DNA of 64,000 nt from positions 806,001 through 870,000 of the forward strand of contig NZ_CP016782.1 in assembly GCF_002288365.1 (NCBI RefSeq). Reading direction: 5' to 3'. The notes below the pieces were generated by a model. It was not told the origin of the DNA. It worked only from the letters and a program-made list of their open reading frames with translations, and did not search any database. This DNA comes from Candidatus Planktophila limnetica. GTDB taxonomy: Bacteria > Actinomycetota > Actinomycetes > Nanopelagicales > Nanopelagicaceae. Position numbers and translations under genes: made by a program. The first letter of the stretch is position 1, and every line of letters starts with the position of its first letter. This document shows positions 9,445-18,989 of this stretch, piece after piece.

Positions 9445-10314
9445 TTGAGTCGTCGCTCACTATCGTTATTTTTATTTGTTGGCTTGCTATGGGGAATCCC
9501 GTACATGTTCATGAAAATAGCCATTGATACCTTCACACCATCTGTCATCGTTTTTGGTCGCGTTATTATCGGCGCAGCCTTATTGATTCCAATTGCGCTC
9601 AAGCAAGGTGGCGTGCGCGAGATTATTAAGGGCTGGAAATATGTAGTCCCATATGCCGCAGCTGAAATGATCGGGCCTTGGTATCTAATTTCATCAGCAG
9701 AAAAAGACATTTCATCCGGACTTGCAGGCTTACTTGTAGCAACTGTTCCAATTTGGGCAACGATATTTGCATCCGTCAACGGTGATAAAACTGTCTGGCA
9801 TAGCACTCGATTATTTGGCTTAGTCTTTGGATTTGCTGGCCTTGTGGCACTGGTCGGAATTGAAAGCATCACTGGCAATAGCTCATTGACATCTATCTTC
9901 ATGGTTTTACTCGCATCCATTCTTTATGCATATGCCGTGAATATGATTACAAAGAAATTACCTGGTGTTTCAGGCATTGCACTCAACGGTGTTGCCATGG
10001 GAATCTCCGCGGTTTTCTTTGCACCCTTTGCTTATGTGCAGTGGCCACAAACAGCTATTCCAATGAATGCGATCTGGAGCGTCATTGGACTAGGAGTTTT
10101 GTGTACAGCCCTTGCATTTGTTCTCTTCTTTAAAGTCATGGCAGATATCGGTCCTGCTCGAGCATCTCTAGTTACCTATATCAATACAGCATTTGCAGTT
10201 CTACTTGGTGTAATCATTTTGTCCGAACCAATTACTCTCGGAATTATGGTTGGACTTCCTATGGTTTTAGTTGGCTCATACTTTGCAAGCCGAAAACCAA
10301 CGGTCAACGTTTAG
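9445..10314 (+). CDS. EamA/DMT-family transporter
   Basis: A second ten-segment drug/metabolite-type carrier of 289 residues, starting at TTG 4 bp after xylB. The N-terminal LFLFVGLLWGIPYMFMKIA and the C-terminal SEPITLGIMVGLPMVLVGSYFA are typical of the two EamA repeats. It shares fold but not close sequence with the transporter at 3159-4022. The substrate is unknown. Its last 4 bases overlap the convergent era gene. Confidence 0.9.
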   Translation: MSRRSLSLFLFVGLLWGIPYMFMKIAIDTFTPSVIVFGRVIIGAALLIPIALKQGGVREIIKGWKYVVPYAAAEMIGPWYLISSAEKDISSGLAGLLVATVPIWATIFASVNGDKTVWHSTRLFGLVFGFAGLVALVGIESITGNSSLTSIFMVLLASILYAYAVNMITKKLPGVSGIALNGVAMGISAVFFAPFAYVQWPQTAIPMNAIWSVIGLGVLCTALAFVLFFKVMADIGPARASLVTYINTAFAVLLGVIILSEPITLGIMVGLPMVLVGSYFASRKPTVNV

Positions 10315-11234
10315 TTTTCGCCAAAACCTAACTTTTCTAACATCTTAGAATCGCGCTGCCACTCTTTAGAAACCTTGATATGTAATCCAAGAAATACCTT
10401 GGCACCGATGGCACGTTCAATATCAGCGCGAGCACGTGTGCCAATATCTTTTAATCTCGAACCTTGGTGGCCCAACACAATTGCGCGCTGTGAATCTCGC
10501 TCAACATGGATAGTTGCGTGAATATCAAAAAATGGTCGGCTTCCCTTTTCTTCTCGCTCTGACATCTCATCGATGGTGACCATGATGGAGTGTGGCAACT
10601 CTTGCAGCGCATCACGCAGAGCCGCTTCTCGAATGAGTTCGCAGATAATCTGACCCTGTTCTTGATCGCTTTTAATATCTGTTGGATAAAAAGCAGGTCC
10701 TGCAGGCAAAGTCTTGCTAATTAACTCAGCCAACAAATCTATTTGCTCATGAATGGCGGCAGAGACAGGAATGATTTCATCCCATACAAATCCTTTTGCC
10801 AAGTCATTGATACCAACTAAACGATTGGCAAGTGACTTCTTCGACATTAGATCTGTCTTAGTAATAACGGCAATCTTCTTAGCTCTTGGATGCTTAGCGA
10901 TTTCAGCTGCGATAAATACATCACCGGCCCCAGATTCTTCATCTGCTGGCAAGCACATAATGATTGCATCAACTGAATCCATGCTGTGATCGACAACAGC
11001 GTTTAGGCGTTGTCCAAGTAGCGTCTTTGGTTTGTGCACGCCAGGTGTATCAACTAAGACAGCTTGAAAATCTGGACCGTTTAGAATTCCGCGGATTGCA
11101 TGACGCGTTGTATTGGGATGGTGGGATGTAATAGCGATTTTGCTTCCAACTAGCGCATTGATCAGAGTTGATTTACCTGCGTTTGGGCGGCCGACAATGG
11201 CTACAAAGCCCGAACGAAAATCACTCATAGACAT
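10311..11234 (-). CDS. era: GTPase Era (16S rRNA maturation)
   Basis: Era binds the 3' end of 16S rRNA and acts in 30S subunit assembly. The 307-residue protein has G1 GRPNAGKST, a G2 Thr in NTTRH, G3 DTPG, G4 TKTD and G5 SA in the GTPase half. The C-terminal KH domain has the run VLGHQGSRLKDIGTRAR. Two in-frame ATGs at the start leave a two-codon ambiguity. It lies 26 bp downstream of dprA on the same strand. Confidence 0.96.
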   Translation of the reverse strand: MSMSDFRSGFVAIVGRPNAGKSTLINALVGSKIAITSHHPNTTRHAIRGILNGPDFQAVLVDTPGVHKPKTLLGQRLNAVVDHSMDSVDAIIMCLPADEESGAGDVFIAAEIAKHPRAKKIAVITKTDLMSKKSLANRLVGINDLAKGFVWDEIIPVSAAIHEQIDLLAELISKTLPAGPAFYPTDIKSDQEQGQIICELIREAALRDALQELPHSIMVTIDEMSEREEKGSRPFFDIHATIHVERDSQRAIVLGHQGSRLKDIGTRARADIERAIGAKVFLGLHIKVSKEWQRDSKMLEKLGFGEN

Positions 11235-11260
11235 ATTCTCTCATTACGAGAGGTTTAAAC

Positions 11261-12118
11261 CTAAATGCTTAAGAACTCAACGGCATCATTAACTGAAGTC
11301 ACGATTTCTGCAGCTCTCTCACCAATGAGTCGATGACATCCTTCACTCGTTGGCGAATTAATAGGACCCGGTATCGCCATCACAGGTCTTAATAACTCGG
11401 CAGCATCTCTGGCAGTTCGAAGTGATCCACTTCTAAAGGCTGCTTCCACAACCAATGTTGCATTGGAAAGTGCTGCAATTAATCTATTGCGCGTAAGAAA
11501 ACGAGATGGGATTGCAGTGACTCCCGGCATCACTTCACTGACTAGCGCACCCGATTCAGATATTTCATGAAAGAGTCTTTGATTTCCAACAGGATAATTC
11601 ACATCGATTCCAGTGGCTATAACGGCAATGGTTTCACCTTCAGCAAATAAGGCTCCCCTGTGAGCGGCTGAATCTATTCCGTAAGCACCACCGCTTGTAA
11701 TAACCCATCCTCGGTCAACAAATCCTGATGCAAACTCTGCTGCATTTCTTAATCCGTAATTAGTTGGATTACGAGTTCCTACTATTCCTAATTGTGGTTT
11801 TGATAAGCAGGTGGCATCGCCCTTGACCACTAATCCAATCGGCGGATTTGAAAGTGAATTAAGAGGATCTGGCCAGAGCGCATCCTCTGGAGTGATAAAT
11901 ATTGCTTGCGCGGTGTGGACCTGGTGAAGTAATTCATCAGCACCCTTAGAAAGCAAGCGAGTAATTATTCGGTTAAATTTCTCACCATCATAAATACCAT
12001 CACAGAGTGAGTTAAGAACTTGAAAGGCGCCGAACTCTGCAATTTCTCTGCTCCAAAATGGAGAGCCGCCTTCTATTGCATCAAATAAACGTATACGTGA
12101 GTTAATTTCTTCATTCAT
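11261..12118 (-). CDS. dprA: DNA-processing protein DprA/Smf
   Basis: DprA loads RecA onto incoming single-stranded DNA during natural transformation. The Rossmann-like core is clear: IVGTRNPTNYG, SGGAYGIDSAAHRGAL, TGIDVNYPVGN and the SRNRLIAALS-type motif (here LTRNRLIAALSN), then VVEAAFRSGSL. At 285 residues it is shorter than many homologues because the C-terminal winged-helix region is missing. No yraN or comM-like gene lies between it and rnhB, where actinobacteria often carry them. Confidence 0.93.
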   Translation of the reverse strand: MNEEINSRIRLFDAIEGGSPFWSREIAEFGAFQVLNSLCDGIYDGEKFNRIITRLLSKGADELLHQVHTAQAIFITPEDALWPDPLNSLSNPPIGLVVKGDATCLSKPQLGIVGTRNPTNYGLRNAAEFASGFVDRGWVITSGGAYGIDSAAHRGALFAEGETIAVIATGIDVNYPVGNQRLFHEISESGALVSEVMPGVTAIPSRFLTRNRLIAALSNATLVVEAAFRSGSLRTARDAAELLRPVMAIPGPINSPTSEGCHRLIGERAAEIVTSVNDAVEFLSI

Positions 12119-12177
12119 AGCTGCAGAGAATAAATAAGTAAAACCCCTGCATTGGCACTACTTACTAAATATGTGAA

Positions 12178-12792
12178 TTAACCCTTCTTGTTGATAAGGG
12201 CTGCAATGTTTGAAAATGAACGTCTATGTTCTTTGCACGGACCATGAGCGTTCAGGGCTTTGGTGTGAGATACGGTGATATAGCCCTTGTGCTTTGCAAA
12301 ACCATATTCTGGAAAAGAAGTATCTAACTCACGCATAATTCGATCACGAGTTACCTTGGCGATAATCGAGGCTGCACTGATGCAATGGGCTACTTGATCG
12401 CCTTTCCACACAGCCAAATTTGCAATCCCAAGTCCATCAATTGCATATCCATCGGTTAACACATAAGCCGGAGTGATTGATAAACCCTGCACCGCTCTGC
12501 GCATTCCATCTAAATTTGCCGCGTGTACTCCTCTGGAATCTACTTCAGCCGCCGGCACAATAATTGTTGATATAGCTGCAGCTTTTTGAATCAGTAACTC
12601 GTATAAAACTTCTCGCTCTTTCTCACTGACATCTTTTGAATCGCGCACGGCGGCCAAATCTTGGGAAAAAGGATCATGCAAAACAACCGATGCGATAACT
12701 AGTGGGCCTGCGCATGCACCACGTCCTGCTTCATCGACGCCAGCAAGAGGTGTAATTCCTGCATCGATTAACTGTGACTCGATTGCAGCCAT
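12178..12792 (-). CDS. rnhB: Ribonuclease HII
   Basis: It removes ribonucleotides from DNA and RNA primers. The 204-residue protein has the family signature GVDEAGRGACAGP near residue 19 with the catalytic Asp-Glu pair. A third Asp lies in VLTDGYAI and another acidic site follows the SIIAKVTRD motif. It begins 7 bp after lepB on the same strand, in the conserved rplS-lepB-rnhB order. Confidence 0.95.
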   Translation of the reverse strand: MAAIESQLIDAGITPLAGVDEAGRGACAGPLVIASVVLHDPFSQDLAAVRDSKDVSEKEREVLYELLIQKAAAISTIIVPAAEVDSRGVHAANLDGMRRAVQGLSITPAYVLTDGYAIDGLGIANLAVWKGDQVAHCISAASIIAKVTRDRIMRELDTSFPEYGFAKHKGYITVSHTKALNAHGPCKEHRRSFSNIAALINKKG

Positions 12793-12799
12793 AGGAAAA

Positions 12800-13450
12800 C
12801 TACTTCAGAACAGGAATAGATGGAACAATTTTGGCATTGCCAAATGGCCAGATCACACCAAATACTCGACCAGTCACACGAGTCAGCGGAACTTGTCCCT
12901 TGTTGATGTCATCTTGGTGATAACGAGAGTCCGCACTTGCTCCTCGGTGATCACCCATCACCCATATTTTTCCAGGATCAACAGTGATATCAAATGTAAT
13001 ATCGCTGGGATTGTTACCTTTGAAAATATAAGGCTCATCAACTGCTGTGCCATTAATTGTTAACTTCTTATCTGTGCAGCACACGATGCGGTCTCCAGCG
13101 ATGCCGATCACACGCTTAACTAAATACTGCTTTGCTGGATTTGGCAGTACTCCCACTAGAACTAAGCCATCTTTAATCTTGGTCTTAATCGTTGACTCAG
13201 AAGATGAGTCAGCCGCTGGCAGCCATGAAGCAGGATCGCGAAATACGACTACATCCCCGCGATTGATTTTGCCTGAGACAAATGGAAGCTTATTTACAGC
13301 TACCCGATCATTGATTTGAAGTGTGTTCTCCATCGAACCAGATGGAATATAGAAAAATTGAACAAGGAAAGATTTAATAAATAAGGAGACTACGAGAGCA
13401 ACAACAACAAGTATTGGGAGCTCCCGAAGGAGGGATCCCTTACGAAACAT
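12800..13450 (-). CDS. lepB: Signal peptidase I
   Basis: A membrane protease that removes signal peptides from secreted proteins. I start at ATG 13450 (216 residues). The longer frame to 13531 runs through the rplS tail, and its extra residues are a Lys/Gln/Leu shadow of that repetitive DNA. After a short cytoplasmic start, one membrane helix (about 10-30) precedes YIPSGSMENTL with the catalytic Ser. The catalytic Lys is in LVKRVIGIAGD. The MGDHRGASADSR box is also present. It starts 10 bp after the rplS stop. Confidence 0.95.
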   Translation of the reverse strand: MFRKGSLLRELPILVVVALVVSLFIKSFLVQFFYIPSGSMENTLQINDRVAVNKLPFVSGKINRGDVVVFRDPASWLPAADSSSESTIKTKIKDGLVLVGVLPNPAKQYLVKRVIGIAGDRIVCCTDKKLTINGTAVDEPYIFKGNNPSDITFDITVDPGKIWVMGDHRGASADSRYHQDDINKGQVPLTRVTGRVFGVIWPFGNAKIVPSIPVLK

Positions 13451-13460
13451 GTGTGAAAAC

Positions 13461-14000
13461 TTATGCTTGTTCGGTTGGTGTTTCTTCAGCAGCAACTTCT
13501 GCTGCAGGTGCTTCGGCAGCAACTTCTGCAACTGGAGTTTCTACAACTGCTTCAACAACTTCTTCCACAACTGGTTCTGCAACAACGGCTGCAGCAACTG
13601 CTACAGGAACAATTGGTTCTGGTGTTGAAAGGATTCCGTCGCCGTAGCCTTCAATGCCATCGCGCTTTTCGCGAATCTTTGCAGCCTTACCGCGAAGGTC
13701 ACGTAGGTAATACAACTTGGCGCGACGTACATCGCCTTTCTTAACAAGTTCGATCTTTTCGATAACTGGAGTGTGCACTGGGAAAGTACGTTCTACTCCA
13801 ACACCGTAAGAAACTTTGCGGATTGTAAATGTTTCACGAACGCCATCACCTTGGCGGCGCATAACGATTCCTTGGAAGACCTGGATACGGCTCTTGCTAC
13901 CTTCGATAACGCGTACGTGAATCTTGAGCTCATCACCAGCACGAAATTGTGGGATGTCTTTGCGCAGCGATGCTGCATCTACGGCGTCAAGTACGTTCAT
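13461..14000 (-). CDS. rplS: 50S ribosomal protein L19 with long Ala/Val/Glu-rich C-terminal tail
   Basis: A large-subunit protein at the 30S-50S interface. The start is ATG 14000, with a GAGGA site just before it; upstream codons of the longer frame are intergenic. Residues 1-114 match the usual full L19 ([31 protein letters not shown]). About 65 further residues follow, made almost only of Ala, Val, Glu, Pro and Thr, which is not normal for L19. The tail is encoded by repetitive codons reading through to 13461. lepB follows immediately. A leader hairpin lies at 14027-14042. Confidence 0.95.
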   Translation of the reverse strand: MNVLDAVDAASLRKDIPQFRAGDELKIHVRVIEGSKSRIQVFQGIVMRRQGDGVRETFTIRKVSYGVGVERTFPVHTPVIEKIELVKKGDVRRAKLYYLRDLRGKAAKIREKRDGIEGYGDGILSTPEPIVPVAVAAAVVAEPVVEEVVEAVVETPVAEVAAEAPAAEVAAEETPTEQA

Positions 14001-14026
14001 GATTTCCTCAGCTAATTCGTATATCG

Positions 14027-14042
14027 GTACAGAGTGCTGTAC
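14027..14042 (-). promoter_or_regulatory. Hairpin in rplS 5' leader
   Basis: A perfect 6-bp inverted repeat (GTACAG / CTGTAC) with a 4-nt loop lies 27 bp before the rplS start codon, between rplS and the phosphatase gene. Ribosomal protein genes are often autoregulated through leader hairpins. It is too short to match a known L19 leader by eye. Confidence 0.4.
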
Positions 14043-14086
14043 AGGAGACGTATCTTGCCACATGAGCGTGGCCAAGTGAAAATCGG

Positions 14087-14851
14087 CTAGAGAGCGAGCG
14101 TATTTTTCAGGATCTGGTGCAGATGTGGACCAGCAGCCAGAACGAAATTCTGCCCACCGATCTGATGATGGGAGATGATAGCTCCGGCCTCGGTAGCAAT
14201 TAATCCCCCAGCTGCAACATCCCATTCGTGTAATCCGGATTCAAAGTAGGCATCAACATTTCCAGATCCAACAAAACAAAGGTCAACGGCTGCAGCTCCA
14301 TTGCGACGGATATCTCTAATTTGCGGCAATAACTTATTTATAAAATCTAATTGCAACGCACGTTTTTCAGCTTCGTATGCAAAGCCAGTTGCAAGCATTG
14401 TTCTATTTAATTCAACAGGATCATTGCACGCTAACTTCTTTCCATTATGAAATGCTCCCCCGCCACGAGTTGCCCACCACGTTGAATTAATAGTTGGGCT
14501 CACAACAACACCGGCTATAACACCATCTTTATCTTTGGCGGCTATCGAAACATTCCATCCAGACATACCGTAAAAGTAATTAACTGTTCCATCTAGTGGA
14601 TCAATCACCCATGTAATTCCTGAAGTTGATTCTCTATCCGCACCTTCTTCACCGATCATTCCATCATTGGGACGTTCGGTGAGAATGGATGAAACAATCA
14701 GCGCTTCACTGGCCTTATCCATCTGGGTAACAATGTCTACATCACTAGATTTTGTGGAAACTTCTAATACATCCGGACGAGCGCTTAATAACTCTGCAGC
14801 CTTTTTGCCTACTCGCAGTGCAAGATCTAATAACTCGGCCTGATCGCTCAT
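14087..14851 (-). CDS. Inositol monophosphatase family protein
   Basis: A Mg-dependent phosphatase of 254 residues. Metal-site motifs are visible in order: GEEG near 71, [12 protein letters not shown] near 90-101, and the C-terminal [17 protein letters not shown]. Actinobacterial members act on inositol 1-phosphate, histidinol phosphate or related sugar phosphates, and the sequence does not settle which. It lies upstream of rplS on the same strand, separated by 86 bp, and is divergent from the MFS gene. Confidence 0.9.
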   Translation of the reverse strand: MSDQAELLDLALRVGKKAAELLSARPDVLEVSTKSSDVDIVTQMDKASEALIVSSILTERPNDGMIGEEGADRESTSGITWVIDPLDGTVNYFYGMSGWNVSIAAKDKDGVIAGVVVSPTINSTWWATRGGGAFHNGKKLACNDPVELNRTMLATGFAYEAEKRALQLDFINKLLPQIRDIRRNGAAAVDLCFVGSGNVDAYFESGLHEWDVAAGGLIATEAGAIISHHQIGGQNFVLAAGPHLHQILKNTLAL

Positions 14852-14877
14852 AGGTAGAAGTCTAATAGACTGCGCCC

Positions 14878-16104
14878 ATGCTTAAAGCCTATGGAACTCT
14901 TCTGCGCATACCTGGCGGATTTAAGTTCTCAAGTGCAGGCTTTATCGGACGCATGCCAATTGCAATGGACTCATTGGCAATTATTTTCATCGTTGTTGCA
15001 GCCACAGATTCTTATGCATTGGCAGGGGTACTAACGGCCGTAGGTTCGATAGTTGTTGGAGCTGCAGAAGTGTTCTGGTCACGCCAAGCAGATCAACGTG
15101 GTCAAGCAAAAATCTTGCGCCTAGCAGTTCCTATTCGCATCATCGCCTTCTTAATCTTTGTCTTCCTTGTTTCAAAAGATGCACCGATTTGGACGTGGTT
15201 TGTCTCTTTGATTATTGCTGAATCAACTGCCATTAACGCAGGTGGATTAGTACGCAGAAGGTGGCTACACACATTAAAAAATGACCCAGATAACAAAGAT
15301 GGACATCTGGTTAATACTGCTTATTCATGGGAAGCAATGGTCGATGAATTCGTATTCATTGTTGGTCCTGTAGTTGCAACAACGTGTGCGATTAAAATTG
15401 CGCCATCTGCAGGAATTTTAGCTGGACTAATTTTCTTGGCGATTGGCTTGCCCTCCCTTGCTGCCATGAAATCCACAGAACCACCTGCTGAACCGAGGAA
15501 TGAACAAGAGCCACATCCACCAATTCTGAAAAATCGCATAGTGCAATCCATTGTTTTGCCCTGCGCATTCTTAGGTGGATTCTTTGGAGCAGTCGGAATT
15601 ACCGTTGTTGGTTTTGCAGAGGAACTCAATCATCCAGAGTCCACGGGTTGGCTACTTGCAATTTGGGCAGTAGGTAGCGCGGTTGCAGCACTAGTAAATG
15701 GCGCGATTAAATTTAAATCTGCGCAAGCAACTAGATTTTTGATCTATCTCGTAGGACTTACAATCGGAACAGTTCCTCTGCTATTCATGCAAACCATCCC
15801 CGCTTTGGCAGTTGCACTATTTATTAATGGTTTATTTATTGCGCCTTTGATTGTTAATGCATATGGCACCGTCGAAAACGCTGTGCCGGCTGGACAAATT
15901 ACCGAAGCACTCACATGGGTCATTGCAGGTATGCCACTTGGCGGTGCGATTTCTAGCGCACTCGCTGGTGTGGTTATCGATAACTCTGGGGCGCAGATGG
16001 CGTTTTGGGTTCCACTTGGCTTTATGTTTGCAGCAATTGTGACAACACTGCCGTACCTCTCCACTTATCGGGCTGCCATCGGTTACGCTCGCACTCGTGA
16101 CTGA
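14878..16104 (+). CDS. MFS transporter
   Basis: A 408-residue membrane protein with about twelve hydrophobic segments in two halves and a charged central loop (near 200-215, rich in Glu and Pro). The WSRQADQRGQAKILR run after the second segment is an MFS loop-2-3 type motif. The transported compound is unknown. The last 8 bases overlap the sepH start, which couples the two genes. Confidence 0.88.
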   Translation: MLKAYGTLLRIPGGFKFSSAGFIGRMPIAMDSLAIIFIVVAATDSYALAGVLTAVGSIVVGAAEVFWSRQADQRGQAKILRLAVPIRIIAFLIFVFLVSKDAPIWTWFVSLIIAESTAINAGGLVRRRWLHTLKNDPDNKDGHLVNTAYSWEAMVDEFVFIVGPVVATTCAIKIAPSAGILAGLIFLAIGLPSLAAMKSTEPPAEPRNEQEPHPPILKNRIVQSIVLPCAFLGGFFGAVGITVVGFAEELNHPESTGWLLAIWAVGSAVAALVNGAIKFKSAQATRFLIYLVGLTIGTVPLLFMQTIPALAVALFINGLFIAPLIVNAYGTVENAVPAGQITEALTWVIAGMPLGGAISSALAGVVIDNSGAQMAFWVPLGFMFAAIVTTLPYLSTYRAAIGYARTRD

Positions 16105-16921
16105 CCTTCGATTCACGGGAAAAACGCCAGATGGCGTTCACTTAACCCTGGCTGATAACGATGGCAACGAATTTACTCTGCGCGTCAGTGATTCACTACG
16201 TGCCTCAGTAAATCAACAAAGACTCTCATCCGTTCCAGATGACTCAGAGAACATTCTCAGCGTTAAAGATATTCAACGTCGCCTGCGTCTTGGCGAGAGC
16301 GCACAAGATATTGCTCGCGACTCTGGAACAAGTATTGAAAAGATCGAACGCTTTGCAGGACCAATTTTGCAGGAGCGCTCATTTATTATCGATAAAGCAC
16401 ATGCGATTATCGTTCGCCGTAATCCTGGTGAGGAACCAGAGCCACTCTTTGAAGTAGTTCTCTCTCGTTTAGAGCCACGTGGTATCTCAGAAGAAGATTT
16501 AGTGTGGAATGCATGGCGCCATCACGATGGCACATGGTCACTGTCATTGAGTTATCCAAATAGTGATGGTCATGGGGATGCGATTTGGGAATATGACCCA
16601 ACTCGTCGCTTGGTCACAGCTCAAGATGAAAATGCTCGTTGGATGATGGGCGATGCACCAGGTGTTACAAAGATTGCAGAGCACACCCGCCCAGAATCCG
16701 GATTGATATACACAGATGAACCAGCACCTGCACCCATTCGAATTACATCATCGCCTGAACTAATTAGAAGTGAACCACCTCGCCTTGTTGCACTACGCGA
16801 AGAAGCAGATGAGTCCGCTACTCGAGATGGCATTGTTGGTCGCGCAAAAGTTCCTTCATGGGATGAAATTATGTTTGGAGCAGGCGCTGCTAAAAAAGAT
16901 GATGAGGATGAATTTAACTAA
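16097..16921 (+). CDS. sepH: Septation protein SepH (DUF3071)
   Basis: An actinobacterial cell-division factor that stimulates FtsZ assembly. The N-terminal DUF3071 region is clear: TDLRFTGKTPDGVHLTL, then LSVKDIQRRLRLGESAQDIARDSG, which forms the helix-turn-helix needed for function, then IERFAGPILQER. The C-terminal part is acidic and low-complexity. At 274 residues it is on the short side for the family. GTG start, overlapping the MFS gene by 8 bp. The gene converges with the phosphodiesterase gene, overlapping by 8 bp. Confidence 0.92.
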   Translation: MTDLRFTGKTPDGVHLTLADNDGNEFTLRVSDSLRASVNQQRLSSVPDDSENILSVKDIQRRLRLGESAQDIARDSGTSIEKIERFAGPILQERSFIIDKAHAIIVRRNPGEEPEPLFEVVLSRLEPRGISEEDLVWNAWRHHDGTWSLSLSYPNSDGHGDAIWEYDPTRRLVTAQDENARWMMGDAPGVTKIAEHTRPESGLIYTDEPAPAPIRITSSPELIRSEPPRLVALREEADESATRDGIVGRAKVPSWDEIMFGAGAAKKDDEDEFN

Positions 16922-18020
16922 CCACTCTGGATAGCAGTGGCACCGAACTCTCTATTTCACTTGATCCACCATGATGTCCCACCATCGCACCTTCTAATGA
17001 TGTGCGCTCTGGATCAATTAAAATAAGACCACCATGAGCTATCGCAATCACATCGCCCATGCGATCAATCGCATTTTCAACTAGTGATGGACCAAAAATT
17101 TTGTTAGCGGCAACTTCTTCTCTCGTAAATACATCTGCACGTGCGCCTAAATATTGCCGCCACTTATCTGCAAAATCTGAACGCGCTGCAGGTGAATCAG
17201 CACTTTGTGACAAATACAGATGACGTGCTCGGGGTTCTCCCGCAATCGTTTCTATCCCTGCCAACAAATCATTGTCTTGGCCTAGAACTATTTTTTCATC
17301 CACATTAACCATGCCGTGATCAGCGGTTAAAAAGACGCGAGTCCCACGAGGCAATTGAGTGACTAATGCTTTTGCGACGTGATCAACGTAGGCCAATGCC
17401 GCACACCACTTATCAGAGCCAACACCATCGCTATGTCCGGCCACATCTAGATCATTGATATAAACATAAGCAAACGATGGTTCGCTTGTGAGCGCCTCTT
17501 TGGTCTGCGCAATCATGTCCTCTAAAACATTTGCACCCCGATATGTGGCACCGCGAAATACTGCTTGAGTAAATCCTGTGTTTTCATATCGCTTGGCTGC
17601 AATGTGTGAGACGGAAATATTGTGCTCTGCGGCGCGTTCAAAAAGAGTTGGAATGCTCTGCCACACATGCGGATCCACTCGCTCATCCCATTTAAGTGAG
17701 TTCAGCACTCTCCCACCGCTTCGAGGAACGCGAACGGTGTAACCAAGCATTGCGTGAGTACCCGGTAATTCTCCAGTCATCAAGGTGGCAAGTGAGGTTG
17801 CAGTTGTCGATGGAAAGGAAGTTGTAACAACACCGTGATGCATAAATGAATGCAGGGTTGGAATCAAATCTTTGTGTTTTTCAATAACATCTGCGCCAAG
17901 TCCATCTACAAGAAACAAAACTTCTTTTCCGTGTGGTGATTGACCGAGAGATAAAGAATCTTCAGCACTAGTTAGCCCAAGGCCGGCAAATATTGAGGGT
18001 GTGATATCGGCCAAATGCAT
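16914..18020 (-). CDS. Alkaline-phosphatase superfamily phosphodiesterase/nucleotide pyrophosphatase
   Basis: A 368-residue enzyme of the type I phosphodiesterase/nucleotide pyrophosphatase group. Metal ligands and nucleophile are recognisable: LFLVDGLGAD near the start, TTSFPSTTATSLATLMTG with the catalytic Thr, DLDVAGHSDG, TADHGMVN, and GHHGG near the C-terminus. There is no signal peptide, so it is probably cytoplasmic. An orthologue near sepH is common in actinobacteria as I recall. Substrate unknown. Confidence 0.88.
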   Translation of the reverse strand: MHLADITPSIFAGLGLTSAEDSLSLGQSPHGKEVLFLVDGLGADVIEKHKDLIPTLHSFMHHGVVTTSFPSTTATSLATLMTGELPGTHAMLGYTVRVPRSGGRVLNSLKWDERVDPHVWQSIPTLFERAAEHNISVSHIAAKRYENTGFTQAVFRGATYRGANVLEDMIAQTKEALTSEPSFAYVYINDLDVAGHSDGVGSDKWCAALAYVDHVAKALVTQLPRGTRVFLTADHGMVNVDEKIVLGQDNDLLAGIETIAGEPRARHLYLSQSADSPAARSDFADKWRQYLGARADVFTREEVAANKIFGPSLVENAIDRMGDVIAIAHGGLILIDPERTSLEGAMVGHHGGSSEIESSVPLLSRVVS

Positions 18021-18070
18021 GCTCGTATCTTGCCACGAAGCACGAGTGCTTAGGCAGTATCCTTTCGCTC

Positions 18071-18988
18071 ATGAATTCAGATCTCAGCGATGTATTGAAA
18101 TATTCAGATGAAGTAGCAGCAGCTCTTGCATCTGGCTCTGCCATTGTCGCCCTTGAATCAACAATTATTAGCCACGGTTTGCCGCGCCCAACAAATCTCG
18201 ATGTTGCTCGCGAAGTAGAAGCCATTGTCAGGGCCCATGGTGCAACCCCAGCAACAATTGCTGTGATCGATGGAAGTGTTCACATTGGTCTAAGCGATGA
18301 AGAACTTGTAACAATTGCAACACGCGATAACATTTTAAAGGCATCTAGCCGCGACCTAGCAATTGCTGTGGCCTTTGGAAAGAGTGCGGCGACCACAGTT
18401 GCAGCAACTGCTCACCTTGCAGTGATGGCCGGAATAAAAGTATTTGCAACTGGTGGACTCGGCGGCGTGCATCGCGGTGCACAAGAATCATTTGATGAAT
18501 CAGCCGACCTCACAGCACTATCTGCACTAGATATCACAGTCATCTGTGCTGGCGTGAAATCAATTCTGGATGTGGGTGCCACTTTGGAACGTCTTGAAAC
18601 TCTTGCTATCGGTGTCATCGGATTTAAAACTAAAAACTTTCCAGGTTTTTATCTGACCGACTCTGGGTTTGAAATTGAATACCAAGCAGATACACCCGAG
18701 CAGATCGCATCTGCCATCAAAGCTCGCACATCGATGAAGACAAACTCCTCTGCCTTAATCGTTGCAAACCCAGTTAAAAACCAGATGGATAAGAAATTAC
18801 ATGACTCGATTTTAGCCAGTGGACTTGCCAGTGCTGAAAAAGAGGGCATCACAGGCAAAGCGGTAACACCATTTTTACTCGAGCACTTTCATACGCAAAG
18901 CAAAGGCGACTCGCTTCGCGTAAACATTGAAATCATTAAATCAAATTGCGCGCTAGCTGCAGATATCGCTGTGGCACTGACTAAATAA
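18071..18988 (+). CDS. psuG: Pseudouridine-5'-phosphate glycosidase
   Basis: It reversibly splits pseudouridine 5'-phosphate into uracil and ribose 5-phosphate, allowing reuse of RNA breakdown products. The 305-residue protein carries family signatures VALESTIISHGLPRP, PATIAVIDG, FATGGLGGVHRGA and a C-terminal TPFLLEHFH. The next gene, 1 bp on, is a PfkB-type kinase suited to the preceding phosphorylation step, so together they would form a complete pseudouridine salvage pair. Confidence 0.95.
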   Translation: MNSDLSDVLKYSDEVAAALASGSAIVALESTIISHGLPRPTNLDVAREVEAIVRAHGATPATIAVIDGSVHIGLSDEELVTIATRDNILKASSRDLAIAVAFGKSAATTVAATAHLAVMAGIKVFATGGLGGVHRGAQESFDESADLTALSALDITVICAGVKSILDVGATLERLETLAIGVIGFKTKNFPGFYLTDSGFEIEYQADTPEQIASAIKARTSMKTNSSALIVANPVKNQMDKKLHDSILASGLASAEKEGITGKAVTPFLLEHFHTQSKGDSLRVNIEIIKSNCALAADIAVALTK

Positions 18989-18989
18989 A

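Noticed and set aside
9441-9920. 159-codon open frame opposite the second EamA gene
   Set aside because: Antisense to membrane-segment codons; no domain or start signal.
13451-13531. Upstream extension of lepB
   Set aside because: The extra residues come from the other frame of the repetitive rplS tail; the ATG at 13450 leads straight into the signal peptidase.
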